A stretch of DNA of 64,000 bases from CAWKDC01 sp044445605 (GCA_044445605.1 JBIOEA010000004.1:1-64000); one strand, 5' to 3'; shown: positions 33,257 to 43,067, counted from the stretch's first letter. Notes: generated by a model not told the origin, from the letters alone. Numbers and translations are program-made.

Positions 33257-35392
33257 TTACTTTTTCTTTGGCGTCGCTGATGTTGGCGTCGCTGATGTTT
33301 GAAATTCCAATGTAGGCGCCACAGGAGCTGCCGTCTTGGATGGGGCCGGAATCACAGCTACCGTTGGGGTTACTGCTGCTGCCGATGCGCTTGGCGTCGC
33401 ATTCGTTGTAGCAGATGTAGAGCCTGATGCATTCAATGCTGCGACTGTGGCTGGATCTTTATTGGCAAGTATCATCAAAGCCTTACCTGAGGCAATATCA
33501 TTACCCGCAAGTTTTTGGAGAAGCACTACTTTTTTCTTTTCAGGCGGCCACGTTGGATCGATTCCATATTCCTTTTGAACCCTCTCCATCGCAGGTATGC
33601 CATATGTTGGATCATCAATGCGGAAGTGACTCTTCCATTCAAATTCAACAAGCCCTGCGATCCTAGAGTCTTCTGAGTTTTGTTTAATCATGGCTGTGTC
33701 AATATTGATGGCAATACCCATCAGTTGAGCCATCGCCTGCATTTCAGCAAAGGCACGACAGGTAGACTCTACACCGCCACGTACAGGAAGCGTCGAAATA
33801 CGCAATGCATTGATAGGCTGGCCATTGCTTCCGATGTTTTTATTCGTCGTGCCATCGGGCAATGTAGCCCCACTCGCATAGGCTGTTAGCATTTCCTCTC
33901 TGGATAATGTGCCGCCCGGATTTAGTTTTCCGTAGTCTTTTTGGTTGGCATCAGTGAGTTCTACTATCCAGGCCTCAAATAACTTGCCGATGTGTTGTGT
34001 GCGATCAGCGCCACCCCATGCGTGCCACATGAATGAAAACCCAAGGTCCATGCTGTACATATCAATAAGACCAACACGTGCACAAGGCACACCGTTGACT
34101 GTTAATACTTTACGCTCATCAAGTTTGCCATCTTTGTCGACTTTTCCAGCATTCTCATCGAGCCCCCCGAGTATTTTCATCTGTGCATCAGAGACTTGCT
34201 CTTGCGCAGCGTGTATAGGCGTCAGCTCCTTGCCAAATATCGACTTCTTCCCGCCGTAACGGGACATATGCCCTGCGCCCACAAATTGTTGTTCATATAA
34301 GCGAGCATGGTGATGATAATCGTGTACGATGGCCTTTTCCAATTCTACTGTTGCTTGCCGCACCGTTTCGTTGATTAAGTCGGTTTGGTCCTCAATCGGG
34401 GGAGCCTTTCCGTCGCTATTGGATGCCCTAATGTCCTTTTGGAACTCATTCAGCGTCTGCAATAGGCCTCGCATGTTCGCAGTAATATCTGTTATAGAGA
34501 CTTCATAGCCATCTCTACCTGCTTTCATTTTCTCACGGACATCCTTTCTGGGTGCATCAATGTCTTCCATTCTTTCTTTGATCTTATCGTCAGTGATTTT
34601 TTTCTTTTCATCAGCAGTAAGCTCTGCCAGCCTTTTGTCTTTTTCAGCCTGAGTAGGAGGGGTCTTCGCCGCATCAAACTCTTTCTCTGCAAGCGCTACA
34701 GCATTTGCTTTCGCACTCAATTCCAAATCTTTTCTAGCTTCATCTTTTGTCGCAGGCATCGCTAGCGCTCTTTCACCTTCAGTAGCACTAAAATACTTTA
34801 AGCTACTCCAGTCCCTCTCCCAAAGACCTCGCGCCAAGTTGATCGCGCTTTTCTCGATGCGACTGAAACTCGGGCCTCTAACCGTGCTATCCGCACGACC
34901 CATTTGGTCATCGGTAATCATGCCTTCATACTGGGGATAAGTAGTTTTTTTGAATTGTTCAACAGCCTCTGATCTTGCTGGCTCTGTTTTGGCACTGATA
35001 GTGGTATCTATCGAACAAGCCAATAAATCCCATTCTTCAGCCGTTAACATGGGGGCCCGTTTGCCTTCCCTGGCTTTCGCGCAAGCGAAATCAAGTGGCG
35101 CCAAATATGCAATGCGCGCTAAGCGCAGCTGATGGAGCGCTTGACCGCGAATCGCTATGCCATCCTCATTGCCCGGCTGCGAGGTTTCATGAAGTACATT
35201 GTGGTAATGATTCGTCGCTTCTGTCCACTTTCTAAAAGGAGCACCATCATGTCTCATCGCCTCGACTAGTTGAACGTATGCGCTTTTAGTGCCTGGTTTA
35301 GCTACATCAGGCAATGCGAATTTCTGGATATGCTTATCCCGAGCCTCGTTAGGATCAGGGGTAGACGGTATGTTAGACGGAGTGACGGCCAT
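33257..35392 (-). CDS. Large orphan protein, putative effector (711 aa)
   Basis: No recognised family. The ATG at 35392 has AGGTG 7 bases upstream and is preferred; a GTG three codons earlier is possible. The first 40 residues are Pro/Asp-rich; about 200-300 is strongly charged and helical (Lys/Glu/Asp); about 380-560 contains HDYHHHARLYEQQF and MWHAWGGADRTQHIGKLFEA; the last 70 residues are a low-complexity Ser/Thr/Ala/Pro tail ending in PKKK. There is no signal peptide or membrane segment. Size, tail and isolation suggest a secreted or host-interacting protein, but there is no direct evidence. Confidence 0.78.
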   Translation of the reverse strand: MAVTPSNIPSTPDPNEARDKHIQKFALPDVAKPGTKSAYVQLVEAMRHDGAPFRKWTEATNHYHNVLHETSQPGNEDGIAIRGQALHQLRLARIAYLAPLDFACAKAREGKRAPMLTAEEWDLLACSIDTTISAKTEPARSEAVEQFKKTTYPQYEGMITDDQMGRADSTVRGPSFSRIEKSAINLARGLWERDWSSLKYFSATEGERALAMPATKDEARKDLELSAKANAVALAEKEFDAAKTPPTQAEKDKRLAELTADEKKKITDDKIKERMEDIDAPRKDVREKMKAGRDGYEVSITDITANMRGLLQTLNEFQKDIRASNSDGKAPPIEDQTDLINETVRQATVELEKAIVHDYHHHARLYEQQFVGAGHMSRYGGKKSIFGKELTPIHAAQEQVSDAQMKILGGLDENAGKVDKDGKLDERKVLTVNGVPCARVGLIDMYSMDLGFSFMWHAWGGADRTQHIGKLFEAWIVELTDANQKDYGKLNPGGTLSREEMLTAYASGATLPDGTTNKNIGSNGQPINALRISTLPVRGGVESTCRAFAEMQAMAQLMGIAINIDTAMIKQNSEDSRIAGLVEFEWKSHFRIDDPTYGIPAMERVQKEYGIDPTWPPEKKKVVLLQKLAGNDIASGKALMILANKDPATVAALNASGSTSATTNATPSASAAAVTPTVAVIPAPSKTAAPVAPTLEFQTSATPTSATPKKK

Positions 35393-35526
35393 AATGGACA
35401 CCTATAAATGTTACAAAACTAAGTTAACCTAATTATAGCCCCTTTGAATTAGCCAATGCAATACTTTTAAAGCCGTGAATCATAGATATTTCAATGGGTT
35501 GCCAAACATCTGTTTGGGTGTAGGTC

Positions 35527-35555
35527 TTGTGTCTCTAAGCATAGCATGTTATAAA
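35527..35555 (+). promoter_or_regulatory. Probable sigma-70 promoter of bioA
   Basis: TTGTGT at 35527-35532 and TATAAA at 35550-35555 are 17 bases apart; the expected start site is about 20-25 bases before the bioA ATG. A second -10-like TATAAT at 35568-35573 lacks a good -35 and would give an almost leaderless transcript. I see no BirA-type operator. The rest of the gap 35402-35526 shows nothing clear. Confidence 0.4.
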
Positions 35556-35584
35556 GCGGGGGGCGATTATAATAGACGGAAAAC

Positions 35585-36907
35585 ATGTTGAACAACGAAG
35601 CATTCGCACAACGCGATTTAAATGTATTGTGGCATCCATGCACACAAATGAAAGATCATGAAACTTATCCATTGATTCCGATCCGTCGTGCAAAAGGTTT
35701 ATATCTTGAAGATATGGAAGGCAAACAATACATGGATGCCATTGGTTCTTGGTGGGTCAGTTTATTAGGGCATAATCACCCCCGTGTGACCGCCGCATTA
35801 CATGCACAATTAGATACGCTCTCGCATGTGATGTTTGCAGGATTTACGCATGAACCTGCGATCGCATTGGCCGAACGATTAATTCAACACGCCCCACCGG
35901 GTTTGTCACGTGTGTTTTATGGCGACAGCGGTTCATCTGCGATTGAAATAGCTTTAAAAATGAGTTGCCATGCGTGGCGCAATCAGGGAAACTCACGTAA
36001 ACGTCGTTTCATGACATTATCTAACAGTTATCATGGTGAAACGATCGGTGCATTGTCTGTTAGCCAAGTCGATCTTTTCAAAAAACATTATGAAGATTTA
36101 TTGTTTGATCCGATAGAACTGCCCTGCTCAACATCACCGGAGCATGATGATGCAGTGCTTAACGTCATTCGTCAGATCATGCAGGCACGCGCGCAAGATA
36201 CGTGCGCCGTGATCATCGAGCCGCTGGTTCAAGGTGCAGCCGGCATGCGCATGCACAGTGCTTATTTCTTAAAACAATTATTCGCTTTGTCACGCGAATT
36301 TAATATCCATTTCATTGCCGATGAAATCGCTGTCGGATTTGGACGCACGGGCACCCTGTTTGCCTGCGAACAAGCGCAGATCACGCCTGATTTCATGTGC
36401 GTATCCAAAGGATTAACCGGCGGTTATTTGGCGCTGTCTGCCGTGCTCACGACAGAGGCTATTTATGCACTTTTTTATGATGACTATGACTCAGGCAAAG
36501 GCTTTTTGCATTCCCACACCTATACCGGGAATCCTCTCGCCTGTGCTGCTGCCGTTGCTACGATAGATACATTGATCGAAGAAAATATATTAGAAAAAAA
36601 TAAAACACTGATCGCACATTTTGATAAAGCGCTCGCACCGTTGCGGGAACATCCGCACGTCCGCGATGTTCGCCAACAAGGCATGATTATTGCGATGGAT
36701 ATTTGCAAAAACAAAACAGATTATTATCCTAGCAGCGAACGCCGCGGGATGTCTGTTTATACACACGCCCTAGAACAAGGCGTTTTATTACGCCCACTAG
36801 GTAACGTGATTTATTTTATGCCCGCTTATTGTATTACACCCATCGAGGTCGACCGCTTATGCGCGGTTGCTTTGTCCAGCATTGATGCCGCCACAGGAGA
36901 GAAATAA
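35585..36907 (+). CDS. bioA: Adenosylmethionine-8-amino-7-oxononanoate aminotransferase
   Basis: PLP-dependent class III aminotransferase that makes 7,8-diaminopelargonate in biotin synthesis. The 440-residue length is typical. Features: LWHPCTQMKDH (near 15), GSWWVSLLGHNHPRV, the PLP-phosphate loop YGDSGSSAIEIALKM, FIADEIAVGFGRTGTLFACE, and the PLP lysine in CVSKGLTGGYLALS. It stands apart from other bio genes here and is followed after 2 bases by rsmE, probably in one transcript. Confidence 0.97.
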   Translation: MLNNEAFAQRDLNVLWHPCTQMKDHETYPLIPIRRAKGLYLEDMEGKQYMDAIGSWWVSLLGHNHPRVTAALHAQLDTLSHVMFAGFTHEPAIALAERLIQHAPPGLSRVFYGDSGSSAIEIALKMSCHAWRNQGNSRKRRFMTLSNSYHGETIGALSVSQVDLFKKHYEDLLFDPIELPCSTSPEHDDAVLNVIRQIMQARAQDTCAVIIEPLVQGAAGMRMHSAYFLKQLFALSREFNIHFIADEIAVGFGRTGTLFACEQAQITPDFMCVSKGLTGGYLALSAVLTTEAIYALFYDDYDSGKGFLHSHTYTGNPLACAAAVATIDTLIEENILEKNKTLIAHFDKALAPLREHPHVRDVRQQGMIIAMDICKNKTDYYPSSERRGMSVYTHALEQGVLLRPLGNVIYFMPAYCITPIEVDRLCAVALSSIDAATGEK

Positions 36908-36909
36908 AC

Positions 36910-37644
36910 ATGCGCACGATTCGCATTTACGCACCCTTTGAAAATGGATTAGAAGGACGCCGCATTATCATCACCGGGAATGCACATCATCACATGATGC
37001 ATGTGTTGCGATTAACACACGGCCAAGAAGTGGTTGTGTTTAATGGCACGGGCAATACATTTACGGCGATGATTGAACGCATGGAAAAGAAAAGTGCGCA
37101 GCTCACGTTACTGCGTGCGTTGCCGTGCACACCCGAATCACCCATGCAATTGCATATCGCACAAGGCATTTGCAAAGGCGACCGCATGGATTTTGTGATT
37201 CAAAAAGCAACTGAATTGGGCGCAACATCCATCACGCCGATCTATTCACAACGCGTCCATTTTAAAATGGATGAAGATCGTGCTGGGAAAAAATTTGAAC
37301 ATTGGCAAAATGTCTTGATCGCTGCGTGTGAACAATCTCATCGCGACACGTTGCCCGTGTTGCACCAGCCCATCAAATTGGATGCATGGCTCGCACAAGT
37401 CAAAACAGATAAACGTTTTATCTTGTCGCCAGAAGCATCGCGTGGGTTCCAATCTTCTGATGCCGATGGAAGCGTCAGCTTGTTGATCGGCCCCGAAGGT
37501 GGTTTAACCCCCGAGGAAGTCAATTTGGCCGTCGAATGTGCCGATTTTCAAAGCGTTCGCATGGGGCCAAGAGTGCTGAGAACAGAAACGGCTGGGTTGG
37601 TTGCGCTGAGTATTTTGCAGTATTTGGGTGGGGATTTGCGTTAA
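36910..37644 (+). CDS. rsmE: 16S rRNA (uracil(1498)-N3)-methyltransferase
   Basis: A 244-residue SPOUT methyltransferase modifying U1498 in the decoding region. Markers are HHHMMHVLRLTHGQ near 20-30, QGICKGDRMDFVIQKATELG, then RVHFKMDEDRAGKK, and the SAM-knot LLIGPEGGLTPEEV with MGPRVLRTETAGLVAL at the end. It starts 2 bases after the bioA stop. A palindromic repeat begins 3 bases after its stop codon. Confidence 0.96.
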   Translation: MRTIRIYAPFENGLEGRRIIITGNAHHHMMHVLRLTHGQEVVVFNGTGNTFTAMIERMEKKSAQLTLLRALPCTPESPMQLHIAQGICKGDRMDFVIQKATELGATSITPIYSQRVHFKMDEDRAGKKFEHWQNVLIAACEQSHRDTLPVLHQPIKLDAWLAQVKTDKRFILSPEASRGFQSSDADGSVSLLIGPEGGLTPEEVNLAVECADFQSVRMGPRVLRTETAGLVALSILQYLGGDLR

Positions 37645-37646
37645 GA

Positions 37647-37670
37647 GGGCGAAAGATGTTTCGCCCCTAC
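37647..37670. repeat. Short palindromic repeat between convergent genes
   Basis: GGGCGAAA-GATG-TTTCGCCC plus CTAC. It fills the space between the convergent rsmE and 267-residue genes, and its CTA (37667-37669) is the reverse-strand stop codon of the latter. It may serve as a two-way transcript end. Confidence 0.72.
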
Positions 37671-38470
37671 ACACTGATACTCACACACTGCGCCCACAAT
37701 TTCTGAACGGGCACGCTGATATTCAATAACTGCGATGGTAAGGGCATATACAATCTATTTAATCGATTCACCAATGTTTCTTCGCCTAAAAACAATAACC
37801 CATCCGTTAACGATAAATAATGTGGAAATAATTTTTTTTTCGATGCCGTGTCCGTATTTTCTTTCACAAGCAACATCTCAGCCATCACGCCCGCCACATG
37901 TTTGATCCGTTTTTTTAACGCGGCCTTTCCCGCATCACTAACGTCTAGTTGTTTCGTCGCATAAAAATGCACTTCTTCCCACAATATCGTTAATTCATGC
38001 TCAGTCCGACTTTTCAACAAACGATCAAAACAAGCAAAACAGTGTGCCGCCGCATTCGGATAGAGCAATGGAATATCTTCCAAGAGTAATCCTTCCATCG
38101 CCAACGCAATTTGTCCCAACAAGGTTTCCGGTTGCGCCCACAACGGAACCAGTGAACGACGCATGATACTGATGCCAGTATCAATCCCTTTCAATTGTTG
38201 CAATAATCCCATTTGCCATAACGCACGTGTATCGTTGGGAATCATGGCCTCTGCAGTACAAGGCGGCAATTCAACGGGTAACATCCCTGTGCACAATGGC
38301 CAATGCTGTGTTGCGCGCCATTCATTTACGACAGCCAATAGATTATCCACCGCCGGTGCCAGCGACTCCCCTGTTGCTTGTGCTTGAACCTGGGCATCCC
38401 CCCACAGTACACGCGCAGCCTTAAAAAATAATTTGTCAGCGTTCCTATCCATCGCGTATACTGCCTTCAT
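37667..38470 (-). CDS. Hypothetical protein (267 aa)
   Basis: No recognised family. Mostly alpha-helical with several Leu-rich stretches (LLGQIALAMEGLLLEDIPLL) but no clear transmembrane segment. Two ATG starts are possible, at 38470 and at 38452; the second has AAGGCAG upstream. It is convergent with rsmE and divergent from gshB, whose start lies only 24-42 bases away, so both promoters share a very short region. The stop codon is inside a palindromic repeat. Confidence 0.72.
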   Translation of the reverse strand: MKAVYAMDRNADKLFFKAARVLWGDAQVQAQATGESLAPAVDNLLAVVNEWRATQHWPLCTGMLPVELPPCTAEAMIPNDTRALWQMGLLQQLKGIDTGISIMRRSLVPLWAQPETLLGQIALAMEGLLLEDIPLLYPNAAAHCFACFDRLLKSRTEHELTILWEEVHFYATKQLDVSDAGKAALKKRIKHVAGVMAEMLLVKENTDTASKKKLFPHYLSLTDGLLFLGEETLVNRLNRLYMPLPSQLLNISVPVQKLWAQCVSISV

Positions 38471-38493
38471 TGTGGCCCAACAGGGGAATGATC

Positions 38494-39441
38494 ATGAAAA
38501 TCGCCGTCATCATGGATCCTATCGCGGATATCCATTTTTACAAAGATAGCACACTTGCCATGATGCTTGCGCTTCAAGATCGTGGCGTCTCACTCTGGTA
38601 TGCAGGGATTGAAGACCTCTACCTCAGCGAAGGCAAGAGCCATGCTGTCTTGCGCCCTATCAAAGTGTCCAATGATGTGAAGGGTTGGTTTGAACTGGGA
38701 GAGTCTGCTTCCTTCCCGCTCGCCCACTTTGATGCGGTGTTGATGCGCAAAGATCCGCCCTTTAATATGCAATACATTTACAGCACCTATATATTAGAAC
38801 AAGCCGAGCGCGAGGGTGTGATGGTCAGAAATCACCCTAGCAGCCTACGCGACTGTAATGAAAAACTATTTGCCATTCAGTTCCCAGCCCTTTGCCCGCC
38901 ATCGCTCGTGACCGCACAGGCTGATCTCATCAAAACATTTTTACATCAACACCAACACTGCGTCCTCAAACCGCTCGATAATAAAGCCGGTGGCCAGATT
39001 TTCCAAGTCAAAAAAGGTGATCTCAATAAGAATGTCATCATCGAAACACTCACGGCCGATGGCACTACCCCCTGCATGATTCAACGCTTTATTCCTGAAA
39101 TTAGGCAAGGTGATAAGCGCGTCATGATGATCTATGGCGAGCCCGCTTCCCATATGCTCGTTCGCATTCCAGCCAGCGATGACTTTCGTGGTAATATTGC
39201 TGCCGGTGCAGGCCATGAAGTCCGCCCACTGGGTCCACGTGAACAAGAAATTGCCCATGCATTGAAGGAACCATTGTTAGCCCGCGGCCTTGATTTTGTT
39301 GGAATCGATATCATTGGCGAATATCTCACAGAGATAAACGTCACCAGCGCTACCGGCGCGCGTGAAATTGAGACAGAATCACCATGTCGTGTGATTGAAC
39401 CTTATATTGATCAATTGCTGTATCACTTAAAAACGAGGTAA
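38494..39441 (+). CDS. gshB: Glutathione synthetase
   Basis: ATP-grasp enzyme joining gamma-glutamylcysteine and glycine. From the ATG at 38494 (AGGGGA upstream) it has 315 residues, as in E. coli. Motifs: KIAVIMDPIADIHFYKDST at the start, DAVLMRKDPPFNMQYIYSTY, the nucleotide loop KPLDNKAGGQIF (most homologues have GMGG here), and TEINVTSATGAREIE near the end. The MFS transporter gene follows after 4 bases. No gshA is in the window. Confidence 0.96.
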   Translation: MKIAVIMDPIADIHFYKDSTLAMMLALQDRGVSLWYAGIEDLYLSEGKSHAVLRPIKVSNDVKGWFELGESASFPLAHFDAVLMRKDPPFNMQYIYSTYILEQAEREGVMVRNHPSSLRDCNEKLFAIQFPALCPPSLVTAQADLIKTFLHQHQHCVLKPLDNKAGGQIFQVKKGDLNKNVIIETLTADGTTPCMIQRFIPEIRQGDKRVMMIYGEPASHMLVRIPASDDFRGNIAAGAGHEVRPLGPREQEIAHALKEPLLARGLDFVGIDIIGEYLTEINVTSATGAREIETESPCRVIEPYIDQLLYHLKTR

Positions 39442-39445
39442 AGTT

Positions 39446-40705
39446 ATGTCTATTGCAACTCCTGAAAAAGCGTCAATCAAAGCTTGGATCATTTCCATGG
39501 TGGGCGGGCTGTTCTTTACGTTTTACTTCATGCAAATGGCATTCCTCAACCCCATCGCCGACGCCATGTCTGATGCATTTAAACTCAGCCCTGACCAACT
39601 GGGTACACTCACTTCGGTCTATTTATTGGCTGTCGCCATCATGTCCCTACCTGCGGGCATCTTAACCGATAAGTGCCGCGCGCGTCCGTTGATGCTCACG
39701 GTATTAGCACTCAGCATTGTCAGCCTCGTGATCATGCGTTTTGTAGAAAGTTATCCAGCACTCGTCGTCTTGCGCTTCTTGCAAGGGTTATTGCATGGTT
39801 TTTGTTTATTGGCTGCATTGAAATTAGCCTCACAATGGATCCCTTCCCGCCAAATGGCTACTGCCAGCAGCTTTATCATCACGATCGGTTTATTGGGCGG
39901 CGCAGCCACTCAACCCCTTTTCCTTTGGCTATTTAACACGTTTGGTTTGGCCAATACGTTCTTAGCCAATGCAGGCATGGGCGCCGCGTTATGGATATTA
40001 TTTTTCATCATCGTGCACGACAACCCCGCCGCTCATTCACATGCTGATACGACATGGAAACAATTTGCGCAGGGTTTGAAACAAAGCCTCTCCAATATCC
40101 AAAACAGTGCAGCGGGTCTGTATGTTTGCTTCCTCAATCTGCCGTTGATTATTTTTGGTACGAGTTGGGGCGCCATTTATCTGGAAAATACATTCGGCAT
40201 GCGCGGTGAACAAGGCACGCTCGTTCTTTCCATGGTTTTCTTCGGTATCATGGCGGGCTCACCTGTCGCTGGCTTTATTTCAGATGCATTCCGTACGCGC
40301 AAACAACTTCTGACATGGGGCGCATTTGCCACATTCCTTATGTTCGCCACCTTATTCTTTTTAAAACAACCCTCAGTCACTGTGTTAGCGGCTGTTTTCT
40401 TCGCGATTGGTTTTATTTCAAGCTGCCAAGTGGTTGCCTATCCAATGATCGCAGAAAGCAATAACCCTGCATTTACTGGGACGGCACTGTCTGTATTAAC
40501 AACGGTATTGATGCTCGGCAATACCGCCGGGCAAGCATTATTTAGTCAAGCAGTTGCAACCCATACCGTTGTGGATGCAACGACACAGCTGCCGTTATAC
40601 ACGGCCGGTTCCTTTACCTATGCTGTGTGGGGAATGGCAGGCGTGTTGATCATTGGCGGTGTGATGGCTTTCTGGTTTAAAGAAAGCTTTGGTGGAACCC
40701 AATAA
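39446..40705 (+). CDS. MFS transporter
   Basis: A 419-residue major facilitator with about twelve hydrophobic segments. The loop 2-3 signature appears as LPAGILTDKCRARPLML, and RFLQGLLHGFCLLAALKL follows. The middle loop is hydrophilic (HADTTWKQFAQGLKQ). Substrate unknown; the family includes metabolite and drug exporters. It is 4 bases after gshB, so a link to thiol or peptide transport is possible but speculative. Inner-membrane protein. Confidence 0.88.
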   Translation: MSIATPEKASIKAWIISMVGGLFFTFYFMQMAFLNPIADAMSDAFKLSPDQLGTLTSVYLLAVAIMSLPAGILTDKCRARPLMLTVLALSIVSLVIMRFVESYPALVVLRFLQGLLHGFCLLAALKLASQWIPSRQMATASSFIITIGLLGGAATQPLFLWLFNTFGLANTFLANAGMGAALWILFFIIVHDNPAAHSHADTTWKQFAQGLKQSLSNIQNSAAGLYVCFLNLPLIIFGTSWGAIYLENTFGMRGEQGTLVLSMVFFGIMAGSPVAGFISDAFRTRKQLLTWGAFATFLMFATLFFLKQPSVTVLAAVFFAIGFISSCQVVAYPMIAESNNPAFTGTALSVLTTVLMLGNTAGQALFSQAVATHTVVDATTQLPLYTAGSFTYAVWGMAGVLIIGGVMAFWFKESFGGTQ

Positions 40706-40777
40706 GATACTGGCCATTTAGAGCAGTATCATTTATACTGAGTTTTATTCGTTTTGTCGACCACAAGGATGTGTGTG

Positions 40778-42466
40778 ATGCGCTCTAAAATTAGTTTGAT
40801 TACCTTAGCATTAACGCTAACCCCGACTGTTTTATTTGCAGGCTTTGGCATACCTGCCAGCGTTCAACCTGAACGGCAATCTCCGCTTCCCGATACTCGC
40901 CCTGCTTATACAAAGCCTGAACCCAATATCGAACAAACACCGCAAGCACAGCCTGCACTCGATGAGTCTGCTGCCAAAGTAAAGTTTGTATTGAAAAAAT
41001 TAATCTTAAAAGGTAATACCGTTTTTTCAACAGAAGAACTAGCTCCTCTGTATGCACCCCTCATGAACAAAGAAATTACGTTGGTTGATTTACAAGGTGT
41101 TGCTCAGCAAATTGAAAAATATTACCTTGAACATGGCTATATCTTAACGCGCGTTTTCATCCCACCACAAGAAATCGACAAATCAGGTGTGGTCTCCATG
41201 GAAATCGTTGAGGGCTATATCGATAAATTTTTGATCGATGGCCATACGAAAGGGGTCACGACAGCCATTGAACAATACCTCACGGAAGTGTTAAAAGACA
41301 AGCCATTACGTCTTACGACATTAGAACGTGCACTGTTGCTCATCAACGACTTACCAGGTATTCAAGCGAAAGCCGTTCTTACACCGTCTGTCGTCACCCA
41401 AGGCGCAAGTACCGTGGTCGTGCTGGTTGGTCAACACCTTTGGGATGGCTCCGCAACATGGGATAACCGTGGGACCAAATACTTAGGCCCAGAAGAAATC
41501 AGTATGACCGGCTCATTGGATAATCTTTTCAATGCACCGGGTCAAGCGAGCATCCATGGAAAATCAGGTAGCGAAACCCGCGAATTTACCTCTTTCCAAT
41601 TGGAATATGAAGCCTATATTGCCCCCAGTGGCGCAACATTTGACTCAAGCTTCACGCAGAATCGTACACACCCTGGCAATAGCTTAGCGATTCTCGACAT
41701 TGTTGGTCTCAGTACGTCATTTGCCTTCGTGTACAACTACCCTATTATCCGTACGCGTCGCATGAACTTAAGTATGTCACTCGATTACGATTACATGGAT
41801 AGTTCCACCGACATCCTTAACCAACTCTTTACGTTGGATAAGCTCGATTCGCTGCGTGCCGGTTTGAATTTTAACGTTCAAGATGGCTGGCAGGGCGTCA
41901 ACATGATTAATGGGCAGTTCTCAAAAGGGTTCCAACTCTTTTCTGGTAAACCTCAGCCCGAACCACTTCGCTCACGTCCAGGTGGGGTTAAAAACTATAC
42001 CAAAGCAACGACAACCTATACACGGGTACAATATTTTGAGAACCCAACTTCATTGATGTTTTCCATCAATGGCCAATATGCGTTCGATAAACTGCTCTCA
42101 CCTGAGCAAATCGGCTACGGTGGCGCGGTCTATGGTTCTGCTTACGATCCTTCGGAAATCGTTGGCGACAACGGCTTTGAAGGTAAATTCGAGCTCCGTT
42201 ATGACAACGAAGGGAAAAACAACCTGTTCCGTAGCCTGCAATACTTCAGTTCTTATGACTGGGGCGTCTTGTGGAATCGAAGCGATGTGGGTGACCTAGA
42301 GAAACAAAGTGGAACCTCAGCAGCTGTTGGGATACGCTTGAACGTTGGGCCTCGTGTCAATGGCGAAATTGAAATCGCTAAACCATTGACGAAGCCTGTG
42401 GCGGCGTATAACAACAACGACGCGCGGGTCTTCTTCACGATGAGTGTCGACCTGAGCCAACGTTAG
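40778..42466 (+). CDS. ShlB/FhaC/HecB-family two-partner secretion porin (TpsB)
   Basis: A 562-residue outer-membrane beta-barrel. The ATG at 40778 follows AAGGA by 9 bases. A signal peptide (about 1-21) ends near VLFAGF. A Pro-rich linker (about 30-60) precedes a POTRA domain (about 70-145, LKKLILKGNTVFSTEELAPL), then a second POTRA-like part with GYIDKFLIDGH and the barrel, ending in aromatic-rich MSVDLSQR. Such porins export one large TpsA partner. No TpsA exoprotein gene lies on either side: neighbours are an MFS transporter and a TonB-like gene. Confidence 0.88.
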   Translation: MRSKISLITLALTLTPTVLFAGFGIPASVQPERQSPLPDTRPAYTKPEPNIEQTPQAQPALDESAAKVKFVLKKLILKGNTVFSTEELAPLYAPLMNKEITLVDLQGVAQQIEKYYLEHGYILTRVFIPPQEIDKSGVVSMEIVEGYIDKFLIDGHTKGVTTAIEQYLTEVLKDKPLRLTTLERALLLINDLPGIQAKAVLTPSVVTQGASTVVVLVGQHLWDGSATWDNRGTKYLGPEEISMTGSLDNLFNAPGQASIHGKSGSETREFTSFQLEYEAYIAPSGATFDSSFTQNRTHPGNSLAILDIVGLSTSFAFVYNYPIIRTRRMNLSMSLDYDYMDSSTDILNQLFTLDKLDSLRAGLNFNVQDGWQGVNMINGQFSKGFQLFSGKPQPEPLRSRPGGVKNYTKATTTYTRVQYFENPTSLMFSINGQYAFDKLLSPEQIGYGGAVYGSAYDPSEIVGDNGFEGKFELRYDNEGKNNLFRSLQYFSSYDWGVLWNRSDVGDLEKQSGTSAAVGIRLNVGPRVNGEIEIAKPLTKPVAAYNNNDARVFFTMSVDLSQR

Positions 42467-42476
42467 AGGATTAAAA

Positions 42477-43058
42477 ATGGAACAGGCTAATGCACGACGC
42501 CGTTTCGGCGCAAGCTGGGCCTTTTCCATCGCCGCTCACGTCATTATCCTTTTTTCAGCAAGCATGCTGATCGCCGATCGGTGGCTGAAAACCCCCTCAC
42601 CCACCGATGCATCGACACCAACGATCGATGCCACATTGAAGTTACCGAAAGAAACAAAAACAATCGGTATACCCGAAACCATCACCTACGCAACAGGCCA
42701 AGTTCAACAAGGGCAACACGCATTACGCCATCGCACACTTTCTGATACACAATTCGAACCGCGTGACAAAGATTATCTTTCCACATGGCGTGAGTACATT
42801 GAAGTGAGTGGCACACAACGTTATCAAGCCGCATTGAAAAAAAATCCGAATATGAAAGGTGCATTGACAATGCGCGTATCCATCAACCCGAATGGAACAT
42901 TGGCCAGCGTTGTCATCGAACAAAGTTCAGGATCGAAAGCGCTCGATCAACTTGCATTGCAAATCGTTAAAGATGCTGCGCCGTTTAAACCGTTGCCCGA
43001 AGATATGCGGAAAGATACAGATCTGCTCGATATATTGCGTACATGGCAGTTTGATTAA
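42477..43058 (+). CDS. TonB-family energy-transducer protein
   Basis: A 193-residue protein with one N-terminal membrane anchor (about 14-34), a Pro/Thr-rich periplasmic spacer, and a C-terminal TonB-like domain (GALTMRVSINPNGTLASVVI, then SGSKALDQLALQIVKDAAPF and ending in a short beta element). It lies 10 bases after the TpsB-like porin gene and is probably in its transcript. TonB boxes are not expected in TpsB porins, so the pairing is unusual. No exbB or exbD is adjacent. Confidence 0.85.
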   Translation: MEQANARRRFGASWAFSIAAHVIILFSASMLIADRWLKTPSPTDASTPTIDATLKLPKETKTIGIPETITYATGQVQQGQHALRHRTLSDTQFEPRDKDYLSTWREYIEVSGTQRYQAALKKNPNMKGALTMRVSINPNGTLASVVIEQSSGSKALDQLALQIVKDAAPFKPLPEDMRKDTDLLDILRTWQFD

Positions 43059-43067
43059 AGAAAAATC

